A stretch of 64,000 nt of DNA from Saccharothrix saharensis (GTDB lineage: Bacteria; Actinomycetota; Actinomycetes; Mycobacteriales; Pseudonocardiaceae): positions 4,216,001-4,280,000 of the forward strand of contig NZ_VFPP01000001.1 in NCBI RefSeq assembly GCF_006716745.1, in the 5' to 3' direction. Positions 42,567 through 51,058 of this stretch are shown in pieces; within the stretch, counting starts at the first letter, position 1, and the number at the start of each line of letters is the position of its first letter. A program made the position numbers and the translations under genes. The notes under the pieces are model-generated. The model was not told the origin of the DNA, searched no databases, and saw only the letters and a program-made list of their open reading frames with translations.

Positions 42567-42895
42567 GAACCGACCCTAGGAGCGCCGCCGACACCTCGCA
42601 CGACGACCCACTCGCCGGCGGTCGATTTCGACCGACGGTGTTCGACCGTGCCTCCTCGCGCCCTGGACCACCCGCTGGTGCTCGCCGTGCCCGGCCTCCT
42701 GCCGGAGCACCCGACGCACCCCTACCGGATGCTCACCGACCCGCGGGCCCGCGGCGCGCCCGCCGGCCCGGTCCGCGGTGCGCGGCCGTCGGCTCGACCT
42801 ACCGAGCGCTGGTCGCCGAACTCGGCCGTCGGCGTTGCCGCACAACGGGAAGACCCGCATCGGCGAACCGGTGCGGGTCTTCGCGCGGTGTGTCG
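42567..42895. other. 329-base spacer without a recognised gene
   Basis: This stretch lies between the start of the photolyase gene and the end of gltA, both leftward. It holds the gltA terminator (42849-42882). A rightward open frame reads HPLVLAVPGLLPEHPTHPYR around 42665-42730 with coding-like codon use, but no family, start or homologue is recognised, so it is left as a possible remnant. Confidence 0.5.
42849..42882 (-). terminator. hairpin terminator of gltA
   Basis: GAAGACCCGCA (42849-42859) pairs perfectly with TGCGGGTCTTC (42872-42882), an 11-bp stem with a 12-nt loop, 14 bases beyond the gltA stop codon. Confidence 0.8.
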
Positions 42896-44209
42896 TCAGC
42901 GCTGGTCGAGCGGCACGAACGAGCGCTCCGGCGAACCGACGTAGACCTGCCGCGGACGGCCGATCTTGGTGGCCGGGTCGGAGATCATCTCGCGCCAGTG
43001 CGCGATCCAGCCGGGCAGCCGGCCCAGGGCGAACAGCACGGTGAAGAACTTCGTCGGGAAGCCCATCGCGCGGTAGATCAGTCCGGTGTAGAAGTCGACG
43101 TTGGGGTACAGCTTCCGCTCGACGAAGTAGTCGTCGGCGAGCGCGGTCTCCTCCAGCGCCTTGGCGATGTCGAGCAGCTCGTCGGACGCGCCGAGCTTGC
43201 CGAGGATCTCGTCGGCCGTCTTCTTGATGATCGCGGCGCGCGGGTCGTAGTTCTTGTAGACCCGGTGGCCGAAGCCCATCAGGCGGACGCCGTCCTCCTT
43301 GTTCTTGACCTTCTTCACGAACGCGGAGACGTCACCGCCCTCGCGGCGGATCTTCTCCAGCATCTCGAGCACCGCGGAGTTCGCGCCGCCGTGCAGCGGG
43401 CCGAACAGCGCGTTGATGCCGGCCGAGATGGACGCGAACAGGTTCGCCTCCGAGGAGCCGACCAGCCGCACCGTCGACGTGGAGCAGTTCTGCTCGTGGT
43501 CGGCGTGCAGCACGAACAGCAGGTCGAGCGCCCGCACCAGGTCGGGGTCGACGTCGTAGGGCTCGGCCGGGAAGCCGAACGTCATGCGCAGGAAGTTGTC
43601 CACCAGACCCAGGCTGTTGTCCGGGTAGAGGAACGGCTGGCCCACGGACTTCTTGTAGGCGTACGCCGCGATGGTGGGCACCTTGGCCAGCAGGCGGATC
43701 GTGGAGATCTCGACCTGGTTGGCGTCGAACGGGCTGAGGCTGTCCTGGTAGAACGTCGACAGCGCGGACACCGCCGAGGACAGCACGGGCATGGGGTGGG
43801 CGTCACGCGGGAAGCCGTCGAAGAACCGTTTCAGGTCCTCGTGCAGCAGCGTGTGCCGGTTGATCTTGGAGGAGAACTCCTCCAGCTGGGCCTGGGTCGG
43901 CAGCTCGCCGTAGATCAGCAGGTAGCTGACCTCGATGAAGTTCGACTTCTCGGCGAGCTGCTCGATCGGGTAGCCGCGGTAGCGCAGGATGCCCGCGTCA
44001 CCGTCGATGTAGGTGATCTCGGAGGAGCAGGACGCGGTGTTGACGAACCCGCTGTCCAGGGTGACCAAGCCGGTGGTGGCCAGCAGCTTGCCGAGATCGA
44101 TACCGGGCGCACCCTCGGTGGCCGGTACTACCTTCATCTCGTGCTCTCCGCCCGGATGGCGCAGCGCGACGGTACGGGTGTCGTTCGGCGCAGTCGTCGC
44201 GTCGGGCAT
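42896..44209 (-). CDS. gltA: citrate synthase
   Basis: The 437-residue enzyme carries the three catalytic residues: His273 in FGPLHGGANSAV, His315 in GFGHRVYK, and Asp372 in NVDFYTGLIY. It also has the usual TYIDGDAGILRYRGYPIEQL (residues 66-85) and EVSYLLIYGELPT. It condenses acetyl-CoA and oxaloacetate to citrate, the entry step of the TCA cycle, in the cytosol. It is the type II, hexameric-type length with an N-terminal domain. No operon partner is adjacent; its terminator is well formed. Confidence 0.94.
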   Translation of the reverse strand: MPDATTAPNDTRTVALRHPGGEHEMKVVPATEGAPGIDLGKLLATTGLVTLDSGFVNTASCSSEITYIDGDAGILRYRGYPIEQLAEKSNFIEVSYLLIYGELPTQAQLEEFSSKINRHTLLHEDLKRFFDGFPRDAHPMPVLSSAVSALSTFYQDSLSPFDANQVEISTIRLLAKVPTIAAYAYKKSVGQPFLYPDNSLGLVDNFLRMTFGFPAEPYDVDPDLVRALDLLFVLHADHEQNCSTSTVRLVGSSEANLFASISAGINALFGPLHGGANSAVLEMLEKIRREGGDVSAFVKKVKNKEDGVRLMGFGHRVYKNYDPRAAIIKKTADEILGKLGASDELLDIAKALEETALADDYFVERKLYPNVDFYTGLIYRAMGFPTKFFTVLFALGRLPGWIAHWREMISDPATKIGRPRQVYVGSPERSFVPLDQR

Positions 44210-44477
44210 GCAGAGTCCCTCTCACGCTAGGGCGGGGTGGCTCATGCGGGTCTCGCACGCACGCGCGCGGGCGTGGGATCGCCCCGCACCGCAGCACCAC
44301 CCCGTTGGGGTCCTGTCAGTTCTCCCACGCTAGTCAGAGGACGACCCTCTCCACAGCCGCGGTGTGAACCGATTCTGTGAGGTGGGACCGGCATCACATC
44401 CGGATGCATGGGTGGCTAGCGTGCATCCACCACCGTAGCCCTTATGGGCTGTTTATCCACCTCACGAGGGGTGAGAG
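44210..44477. promoter_or_regulatory. upstream region of gltA with inverted repeats
   Basis: No gene is seen in these 268 bases. GGATGCA (44402-44408) and TGCATCC (44422-44428) form an inverted repeat with a 13-base spacer, and CATCCGGATG (44397-44406) is a 10-base palindrome overlapping it. A small AGCCC/GGGCT hairpin (44437-44450) follows the end of the kinase gene and may terminate it. Confidence 0.45.
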
Positions 44478-45416
44478 CTAGGTCATCTCCAGCTCTCGCC
44501 GGAAGGGTGGCTCCGCGCCCGCGCGGGAGCACGTGACGGCCGCCGCCGCGCCCGCGTGGGCCAGCGCCGCGCCCCACGCGCCGGCGTCCAGACCCCGGAC
44601 AGCCTCGGTGGACAGCGCGTCGTGGTCGTGCAGCCAGGCCAGCAGCGCGCCCTGCACGGTGTCGCCCGCGCCGATGGTGTCGACCACGTCCACCGGGGTG
44701 GGTGGGACGCGGATCACGTCGCCGGCGGCGGTCAGCACGGCCAGCCCGTCCCCGCCGCGAGTGAGCACGACGGCCGCCGGACCCGCCCCCTGCCAGTCGC
44801 GCACGACCTCCAGCACGTCGTCCTCGGGTGCGTCCGCCGGCAGGTCGGCCAGCCACCGCGCGTCCTCCACGGACACCTTCAGCAGGCCCACGTGCGGCAG
44901 CCACGAGTCGTACCGGTCGCGGTAGGCCGTCGGGTCGTGGATGAGGCCCGCCCGGATGTTCGGGTCGAGCACGGTCAGCGCGCCGCGCTCGGCCTCGCGC
45001 CACAGCACCCGCTCGTAGGTGCTCGCGCCCGGCTCCAGCACCAGCGACAGCGTGCCGAACGAGACGGCCTTCGTGCCGGCGGGCAGCGGGCCCGGGTCGG
45101 TGACCTGGCGGTCCGCCGTGCCCTCGACGTAGAAGGAGTAGCGGGCCGAGCCGTCGTCGGCCAACCCGACCACGGCCAGCGTCGTGGGCTGGTCGCCGCG
45201 CTGGACCAGGTCCGTGCGCACGTTCGACGCGTGCAGCCGCTCGACCAGCCGGTCGCCGAACAGGTCGGTCGAGACCCGGGACAGGAAGCTCACCGGCGCT
45301 TCGAGCCGCCCGGCGGCCACCGCCACGTTGTACGGGCCGCCGCCCAGCCGCGGCGCGAGGTCACCCCCGGCCGTGGGCACCAGGTCGACCAGCGCTTCCC
45401 CTGCGACGACGATCAC
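44478..45416 (-). CDS. PfkB-family carbohydrate kinase (fructokinase-like)
   Basis: The 312-residue kinase has the PfkB N-terminal GEALVDLVPTAGG and LGGGPYNVAVAAGRL (substrate site), and the C-terminal signature VDTIGAGDTVQGALLAW with the catalytic Asp in GAGD. It phosphorylates a sugar such as fructose or ribose with ATP. The GTG at 45416 overlaps the stop of the TetR gene, so it is co-translated with that regulator. Confidence 0.86.
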   Translation of the reverse strand: MIVVAGEALVDLVPTAGGDLAPRLGGGPYNVAVAAGRLEAPVSFLSRVSTDLFGDRLVERLHASNVRTDLVQRGDQPTTLAVVGLADDGSARYSFYVEGTADRQVTDPGPLPAGTKAVSFGTLSLVLEPGASTYERVLWREAERGALTVLDPNIRAGLIHDPTAYRDRYDSWLPHVGLLKVSVEDARWLADLPADAPEDDVLEVVRDWQGAGPAAVVLTRGGDGLAVLTAAGDVIRVPPTPVDVVDTIGAGDTVQGALLAWLHDHDALSTEAVRGLDAGAWGAALAHAGAAAAVTCSRAGAEPPFRRELEMT

Positions 45417-46009
45417 GACCGGCTCCGTTCTCTGCGCAACCCGTCCAGCAGCAGTTCACCCAGCGCGGTGAACGCCTCGGCGTCCGACACACCCGCGCGC
45501 CGGGTCAGCACACCGGTCTGGATGCCCTCGATGAGCAGACCGGCCATCTCGGCGATCAGGGTCGCATGCACGTCCCGGAACACCCCGTCGCGGACACCCT
45601 CCTGGATGAACTCGCGGATGCGCTCGGCGGCGGCGCGGGCGTTGCGCTCGTAGGTGCTGCGGGTGGGCGCGAAGGCGGAGACGTCCGCGATGAACTGGGC
45701 CGACGCGCGTCGCAGCTCCTCGGCCGCGCCCGCCAGGTACGTGCCGACGCGGGCCCGCACGTCCTTGACGTCGGCGATGCGCTGCTCGATCCGCTCGGCC
45801 GCGCCCTTGAAGTAGCGGCCGACGACCTTCACGGCCAGCTGTTCCTTGCTCGCGGCCAGCGCGTAGAGGGTGGACTTCGAGCAGTGCAGGCGTGCCGCGA
45901 GGTCGTCCAGGGTGAAGTGCGCGAACCCCTCGGCGAGCACGAGCGCTTCGAGCCTGCCCAGCAGCTCCACCTGCCTGGGCGTCGGCGATCTGCGCACGAT
46001 CGAGGTCAT
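45413..46009 (-). CDS. TetR-family transcriptional regulator
   Basis: HTH motif TLDDLAARLHCSKSTLYALA precedes the helical domain; the last part shows the long TetR C-terminal helix bundle with FIADVSAFAPTRSTYERNAR. ATG 46009 is used. The regulator is divergent from an acyl-CoA dehydrogenase gene and co-transcribed with the PfkB kinase. A tandem AGTACT palindrome in the spacer is the probable operator. A fatty acyl or sugar signal would fit. Confidence 0.87.
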   Translation of the reverse strand: MTSIVRRSPTPRQVELLGRLEALVLAEGFAHFTLDDLAARLHCSKSTLYALAASKEQLAVKVVGRYFKGAAERIEQRIADVKDVRARVGTYLAGAAEELRRASAQFIADVSAFAPTRSTYERNARAAAERIREFIQEGVRDGVFRDVHATLIAEMAGLLIEGIQTGVLTRRAGVSDAEAFTALGELLLDGLRRERSRS

Positions 46010-46036
46010 GGGCGGCAACTCTGTCACAGTGCCTGG

Positions 46037-46068
46037 CTCCAGTACTGGAGTACGTCCTACAGTACTGG
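46037..46068. promoter_or_regulatory. tandem operator between tetR and acyl-CoA dehydrogenase genes
   Basis: CTCCAGTACTGGAG (46037-46050) is a perfect 14-base palindrome. A second CAGTACTGG (46060-46068) follows with its AGTACT core exactly 20 bases further on. TACAGT (46058-46063) is a candidate -10 for the dehydrogenase gene and overlaps the second core. Confidence 0.65.
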
Positions 46069-46120
46069 TGAGCGTACCCCGCTGTTGCCTGTCCTGTCCG
46101 CCGTGATCCGGAGGTCGACG

Positions 46121-47260
46121 ATGCCCGCCGAGCGCCTTTTGCCCACCACCGAGGCCGAGGACCTGCTCGCCCTGGTCCGCGAGATCGCGCGGGACGAGCT
46201 CGCGCCGCACGCCGCCGAGGCCGAGGAGCACTCCCGGTTCCCGCGCGAGGCGTTCCGGCTGCTCGGCAAGACCGGGCTGCTCGGGCTGCCGTACCCGGAG
46301 CGGTTCGGCGGGGGCGAGCAGCCGTACGAGGTGTACCTCCAGGCGTTGGAGGAGATCGCCTCGGCGTGGATGTCGGTCGGGGTCGGGCTGTCGGTGCACA
46401 TCATGTCCAGCTACGCGTTGGCGACGTTCGGCAGCGAGGAGCAGAAGGCGCGGTGGCTGCCGGACGTGGTGGCCGGTGACCAGCTCGGCGGTTACGCGTT
46501 GTCGGAGGCGCACGCGGGTTCGGACGCGGGGGCGTTGTCGACGCGCGCCGTCCGCGACGGGGACCACTACACCGTGACCGGGACGAAGGCCTGGATCACG
46601 CACGCCGGCGTGGCCGACTTCTACACGTTGATGGCGCGCACGTCCGACAACGGCGGCAAGGGCATCAGCTGCTTCTTCGCCCCCGGCCACGTGGACGGCC
46701 TGGTCGCCGCGAAGCCGGAGCGCAAGATGGGGCTGACCGGCTCGATCACCGCCCAGTTGTCGTTCGACGGCGTGCGGCTGGACGCGGACCGGCTCATCGG
46801 CGCCGAGGGCGACGGGCTGAGGATCGCACTGTCCGCTTTGGACTCCGGCCGGCTCGGGATCGCCGCCTGCGGCGTGGGTCTGGCGCAGGCGGCGCTGGAC
46901 GAGGCCGTGGCGTACGCCAAGCAGCGCAAGCAGTTCGGCCGCGCGATCATCGACTTCCAGGGCCTGGAGTTCCTGCTGGCCGACATGGCCGCCGCCGTCG
47001 AGTCGGCCCGTGCCACGTACCTGGCCGCGGCCCGCCGCCGCGACCGCGGGCTGCCGTTCACCCGCCAGGCCGCCGTCGCCAAACTGGTCTGCACCGACAC
47101 CGCCATGAAGGTGACCACGGACGCCGTGCAGGTGCTGGGCGGCGCCGGCTACACCCGCGACTTCCCGGTGGAGCGCTACATGCGCGAGGCCAAGGTCCTC
47201 CAGATCTTCGAGGGCACCAACCAGATCCAACGCCTGGTCATCGCCCGCACCCTCCGCTGA
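46121..47260 (+). CDS. acyl-CoA dehydrogenase
   Basis: The 379-residue flavoenzyme has the ACAD blocks GYALSEAHAGSDAGALSTRA, TVTGTKAWITHAG, MGLTGSITAQLSFDGVRLD and FGRAIIDFQGLEFLLADMAA, and ends LQIFEGTNQIQRLVIARTL, where the Glu in FEGTNQ is the usual catalytic base region. It removes two hydrogens from the alpha,beta positions of an acyl-CoA. ATG 46121 has CGGAGG upstream. Its stop abuts the 22-bp repeat array. Confidence 0.9.
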   Translation: MPAERLLPTTEAEDLLALVREIARDELAPHAAEAEEHSRFPREAFRLLGKTGLLGLPYPERFGGGEQPYEVYLQALEEIASAWMSVGVGLSVHIMSSYALATFGSEEQKARWLPDVVAGDQLGGYALSEAHAGSDAGALSTRAVRDGDHYTVTGTKAWITHAGVADFYTLMARTSDNGGKGISCFFAPGHVDGLVAAKPERKMGLTGSITAQLSFDGVRLDADRLIGAEGDGLRIALSALDSGRLGIAACGVGLAQAALDEAVAYAKQRKQFGRAIIDFQGLEFLLADMAAAVESARATYLAAARRRDRGLPFTRQAAVAKLVCTDTAMKVTTDAVQVLGGAGYTRDFPVERYMREAKVLQIFEGTNQIQRLVIARTLR

Positions 47261-47449
47261 CCCGAGTGTCGAACCTCCAGGCCCCGAGTGTCGAACCTCC
47301 AGGCCCCGAGTGTCGAACGCTCAGGACCCGAGTGTCGAACGCTCAGGACCCCCGAGTTCACCACTCAGCTCCCATAGCCGGGTACCTGAGCGTTGAATTC
47401 GGGGGTCCTGGAGGTTCGACTCTCGAGACCTGAGTGTTCGACTCTCGGG
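47261..47449. repeat. 22-bp repeat array filling the whole intergenic interval
   Basis: Four 22-base units on one strand (47261-47282, 47283-47304, 47305-47326, 47327-47348), a degenerate fifth (about 47350-47371), then three units in the opposite orientation (47384-47405, 47406-47427, 47428-47449). Consensus in one orientation: ACCTGAGCGTTCGACACTCGGG. The array runs from one stop codon to the next with no spare sequence and can fold as a large imperfect hairpin. Confidence 0.88.
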
Positions 47450-48643
47450 TCAGGGTTCGCGGTAGAAGGGGGTGGTGACGATTTCGGCACCGTCGGCGTA
47501 GCGGTAGACCTCGCGGCCCTCGACGAAGACCTTCAAGGCGCGGCTCATCACGTCCAGCGGGTCGCCCGACCAGATCACGACGTCGCCGTCCAGGCCGGGG
47601 GTCAGCGAGCCCACGCGGTCGTCCAGGCCCATGATGCGAGCCGGGTTCACGGTGATCGACTCCAGCCCCACGCGCGGGTCCAGGCCTTCCTTCACGGCCA
47701 ACGTCACCTGGTGCACGAGGAAGTGGATCGGCACGACCGGGTGGTCCGTGGTGATCGCGATCCGCACACCGGCCCGCGCCAGGATGCCGGGGTTGCGCAA
47801 CGACCGGTTGCGCACCTCGACCTTCGACCGGGACGTGAACAGCGGCCCGATGATCACCGGGACGTCACGCTCCGCCAGCAGGTCCGCGATCAGGTGACCC
47901 TCGGTCCCGTGGTTGACGATGAGCCGGTAGCCGAACTCGTCCGCCAGCCGCAACGCCGTCGCGATGTCGTCGGCACGGTGGCAGTGCTGGCACCACGGCA
48001 GCTCGCCCGACAGCACCCGCGCCAGCACCTCGGACGTGGTGTCGCGGTCGAACGCCCCGTCGGCGGCGTCCCGCTTCGCCACGTAGTCCTGCGCCTTGGT
48101 GAACGCGTCCCGGATCACCGCCGCCACGCCCTGCCGGGTCGACGGCAGCTTCTTCTGGTCCCCGTACACCCGCTTCGGGTTCTCCCCCAGCGCGCTCTTC
48201 ACGCTGACGGGGTTGCGCACGAGCATCTCGTCGGCCGTCCGGCCCCAGCACTTCACCGCCACGGTCTGCCCGCCGATGACGTTGCCCGACCCGGGCTTGA
48301 CCACCGCGGTCGTGACGCCGCCGGCCAGGGCGTCGGCGAAGCCCTGGTCGGCGGCGTTGATCGCGTCCAACGCGCGCAGCCGCGCACCGTTGGGGTCGGT
48401 CATCTCGTTGGTGTCCTGCCCGGCCCAGCCCTCGCCCTCCTCGTGCACGCCGAGGTGGCCGTGCGCCTCCACGAACCCGGGCAGCACCCAGCCGCCGGCC
48501 GCGTCCACGACCGGGACGCCGTCCGGCACCTCGACGTCCGAGCCGACCGCGACGATCTTCCCGTCCTGGACCAGGACCGTCCCGCCCTCGATCGGCTCTC
48601 CGACGACGGGGACGACGTACCCACCCGTGATGGCGACGTTCAT
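47450..48643 (-). CDS. amidohydrolase (imidazolonepropionase-like)
   Basis: The 397-residue protein has HGHLGVHEEGEG after VLPGFVEAHGH (metal His pair), NHGTEGHLIADLL and a late metal Asp in ITTDHPVVPIHF. This is a metal-dependent TIM-barrel hydrolase of the amidohydrolase superfamily. The substrate is unknown; imidazolonepropionase or related ureidolytic enzymes are the nearest named groups. ATG 48643. Its end abuts the repeat array. Confidence 0.78.
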   Translation of the reverse strand: MNVAITGGYVVPVVGEPIEGGTVLVQDGKIVAVGSDVEVPDGVPVVDAAGGWVLPGFVEAHGHLGVHEEGEGWAGQDTNEMTDPNGARLRALDAINAADQGFADALAGGVTTAVVKPGSGNVIGGQTVAVKCWGRTADEMLVRNPVSVKSALGENPKRVYGDQKKLPSTRQGVAAVIRDAFTKAQDYVAKRDAADGAFDRDTTSEVLARVLSGELPWCQHCHRADDIATALRLADEFGYRLIVNHGTEGHLIADLLAERDVPVIIGPLFTSRSKVEVRNRSLRNPGILARAGVRIAITTDHPVVPIHFLVHQVTLAVKEGLDPRVGLESITVNPARIMGLDDRVGSLTPGLDGDVVIWSGDPLDVMSRALKVFVEGREVYRYADGAEIVTTPFYREP

Positions 48644-48644
48644 A

Positions 48645-48659
48645 GTTAGCGACGCTAAC
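48645..48659. promoter_or_regulatory. inverted repeat before the amidohydrolase gene
   Basis: GTTAGC (48645-48650) and GCTAAC (48654-48659) form a perfect inverted repeat with a 3-base spacer in the 19-base gap between the epimerase stop and the amidohydrolase start. It may be an operator. Confidence 0.4.
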
Positions 48660-48662
48660 GGC

Positions 48663-49538
48663 CTACGACAGCGGGCGCAAACCCCACCGGCCGGCCCACG
48701 ACTCGCCCGGCTCCAGCCACAGCAGGTCGACCCCGCTGTTCAACGCGTCCGGCGGGCACGTCATCGGCTCGATCGCGACCGCGCGGCCCCGACCGGGGAA
48801 GTTGTCGGGCGTGTAGACCTGCACCCACTTGAAGTCCGGGTCGGCCCACACCTCGACGCCGCCGGCGGGCCCCTTCAGCACGTGCCGCACCAGCCCGTCC
48901 ACGGGCTCGCACCCGCCGAACGCGGTGTCCAGCTGCACGCCCTCCAGCAGCCGCGCCACCCGGAAGTCGTACTCGGTGCCCTCGACGGGCGTGGCCGGGC
49001 CGTTCGGGATCATGGTCTGCGCGTCCACCGGCAGCACGGTGGTGGCGGCCAGCGACAGCGACGTCTCGTCCGTGGCCGACGCCCCGGCCCGCGGGTACGG
49101 GTGCGTGCCGACCCCGAACGGGGTGCGCTTGTCACCCACGTTGGTGACGCCGTGCGACACGCTGAGCCCGTTCTCGTCCAACGCGTACGTGATGGTGGTG
49201 CGCAGCTCGACCGGCCAGCCGAGACCGGCGACCGGCGTCTCCAACGAGATCAGCGACCCGGTGTGCTCCACGGTGCCCCAGATCGCGCGGCGCACCAGGC
49301 CGTGGATGGCGTTGCCCCGGGCGGGCTCGCCGATCTCGAGCTGCTGCTCCTCGCCGTCGAGCACCCATCTGCCGCCGGCCACGCGATTGGGCCACGGCAC
49401 CAGCACCGCGCCGCTGCCCATGGGCGGTTCGTCGTCGTACGTCTCCACGTACGGCACGCCGCCGATCTCGTAGGACTTCAGTCCCGCACCTTCGGGTGCG
49501 ATGACGGCGCGCGCCGCGCCGTGGGCGATCTCCAGCAT
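48663..49538 (-). CDS. aldose 1-epimerase family protein
   Basis: The 291-residue protein has the epimerase beta-sandwich with LVPWPNRVAGGRW, ARGNAIHGLVRRAIW and GVGTHPYPRAG, where the His residues act as acid/base in mutarotation. It interconverts alpha and beta anomers of aldoses or related glycosides. It is followed by the amidohydrolase, but no functional link is evident. No strong ribosome site is seen before the ATG. Confidence 0.84.
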   Translation of the reverse strand: MLEIAHGAARAVIAPEGAGLKSYEIGGVPYVETYDDEPPMGSGAVLVPWPNRVAGGRWVLDGEEQQLEIGEPARGNAIHGLVRRAIWGTVEHTGSLISLETPVAGLGWPVELRTTITYALDENGLSVSHGVTNVGDKRTPFGVGTHPYPRAGASATDETSLSLAATTVLPVDAQTMIPNGPATPVEGTEYDFRVARLLEGVQLDTAFGGCEPVDGLVRHVLKGPAGGVEVWADPDFKWVQVYTPDNFPGRGRAVAIEPMTCPPDALNSGVDLLWLEPGESWAGRWGLRPLS

Positions 49539-49569
49539 GGGTCAGGAGCGTATCCGAGCGGCCCTCCGC

Positions 49570-49600
49570 TTGACGGACTTACTAGACCGGTCTCTATAGT
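49570..49600 (+). promoter_or_regulatory. tetR promoter with built-in operator
   Basis: TTGACG (49570-49575) and TATAGT (49595-49600) are well-formed -35 and -10 boxes with a 19-base spacer. AGACCGGTCT (49584-49593), a 10-base palindrome, lies between them. The start codon is 6 bases after the -10, so the transcript is probably leaderless. Confidence 0.7.
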
Positions 49601-49606
49601 AAGACC

Positions 49607-50161
49607 ATGCCGAGACGGACCGACACCCGACAACGGGTGGTGCGCACCGCCGCCGACCTCTTCCGGGCGCAGGGCTACCACGCGACGGGGATCAACCAGG
49701 TGCTCGCCGAGGGCGGCGCGCCCAAGGGCTCCCTCTACTTCCACTTCCCGGGCGGCAAGGAGCAGTTGGCGGTCGAGGCGGTGACGTTGGCGGGCAACGA
49801 GCTGTGCGACGCGCTCGCCGCCGTCCTCGACTCCGAACCGGACTCCGCGAAAGCGCTTGCCCAAGCCCTGGAACTCCTCGGCCGGGACCTGCTGGCTTCG
49901 GACTTCCGCAGCGGGTGCCCCGTCGCCACGGTCGCGCTCGACGCCGCGTCGGACAGCGAGCCGATCCGCGCCGCCTGCGCGGACGTCTACGCCCGGTGGC
50001 AACGACTCATCGCCGCGCGCACCGGTGACGAGGACGTGGCGACGGTCGTGCTGGCCGCCATCGAGGGCGCGCTCCTGCTCGCCCGCACCCGCCGTTCGCT
50101 CGATCCCCTGCACGCCGTCGGCGCTCGCCTGAGCGCCTTCCTGGGAAGGCCGAGGCCATGA
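49607..50161 (+). CDS. TetR-family transcriptional regulator
   Basis: The HTH is typical (HATGINQVLAEGGAPKGSLY, then FHFPGGKEQLAVEAV) and the C-terminal half is helical. It lacks a Shine-Dalgarno, matching a leaderless start at ATG 49607. The next gene overlaps by ATGA, so it is an operon with the metallohydrolase. The AGACCGGTCT palindrome in its promoter points to autorepression. Confidence 0.87.
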   Translation: MPRRTDTRQRVVRTAADLFRAQGYHATGINQVLAEGGAPKGSLYFHFPGGKEQLAVEAVTLAGNELCDALAAVLDSEPDSAKALAQALELLGRDLLASDFRSGCPVATVALDAASDSEPIRAACADVYARWQRLIAARTGDEDVATVVLAAIEGALLLARTRRSLDPLHAVGARLSAFLGRPRP

Positions 50162-50982
50162 AGGTGCACCACCTCAACTGCGGCACCATGCGCCCGTTCG
50201 GCGGGCGGCTGGTGACCGGCCGGGGTTCCTGCTTCGGCACGGCCGAACTCGTCTGCCACGTGCTGCTCCTGGAGACCGACGACGGCCTGACCCTCGTCGA
50301 CAGCGGCATGGGCGTCGACGACGTCCGCACCCCCGACGAGACGCTCGCGCGCGCCTGGCGGCTGCTGAGCCGCCCGGTCCTGGACGAGCGGGAAACCGCG
50401 CTGCGCCAGGTGGAAGCCCTCGGGTTCACCGCCGCCGACGTCCGGAGGGTCGTGCTGACCCACCTGGACCTCGACCACGGCGGTGGCCTGCGCGACTTCC
50501 CCCGCGCCGAGGTCCACGTCTCCGCCGAGGAACTGGCCGCCGCCACCCGTCCGGGCAAGTCGGGCAACGACCGCTTCCGCTACCCCGACGGCCAGTGGCG
50601 GCACGGCCCCCGCTGGGTGCCCCACGAGACCACCGGCGAGACGTGGTTCGGCTTCTCCGGCGTCCGCGAGGTCGGCCCCGACGTCCTGCTCGTCCCCCTC
50701 TTCGGCCACACCCACGGCCACACCGGCGTGGCGGTCCGCACCGGTGACCGCTGGCTCCTGCACGCGGGTGACTCCTACTTCCACCACGCCGAGCTCCGGC
50801 CGCAACCCCACTGCCCGCCCGTCCTGACCTACATGCAGAAGCGCATGGAGGTCCGGCGCGAGCTGCGCCTGGCCAACCAGGAGCGGCTGCGCGAGCTCGT
50901 GCGCGACCACGGCGACGAGGTGGACGTCTTCAGCGCCCACGACGCCACCGAACTGCGTCGCCGCCAAGGGGTCCTCGCGTGA
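50158..50982 (+). CDS. metallo-beta-lactamase fold hydrolase
   Basis: The 274-residue protein has the metal motif LTHLDLDHGGGLRD (HxxDH pattern), the N-terminal MKVHHLNCGTMRP, a further metal His in LFGHTHGHTGVAV, and a final LHAGDSYFHH. This arrangement resembles MBL-fold hydrolases related to AHL lactonases; a quorum-quenching role would be a guess. It is translationally coupled to the TetR regulator and thus probably induced by its substrate. Confidence 0.83.
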   Translation: MKVHHLNCGTMRPFGGRLVTGRGSCFGTAELVCHVLLLETDDGLTLVDSGMGVDDVRTPDETLARAWRLLSRPVLDERETALRQVEALGFTAADVRRVVLTHLDLDHGGGLRDFPRAEVHVSAEELAAATRPGKSGNDRFRYPDGQWRHGPRWVPHETTGETWFGFSGVREVGPDVLLVPLFGHTHGHTGVAVRTGDRWLLHAGDSYFHHAELRPQPHCPPVLTYMQKRMEVRRELRLANQERLRELVRDHGDEVDVFSAHDATELRRRQGVLA

Positions 50983-51058
50983 TCCGGTAGCCGTCGGGCC
51001 CCCGGCCGGGCCGGGGTGGTCGCAACCCCTACGCTGCACCGCTCATGGGAGCAGACCG

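Noticed and set aside
47261-47449. Array considered as a CRISPR
   Set aside because: The 22-base units are directly adjacent without spacers, occur in both orientations, and no cas gene is nearby.
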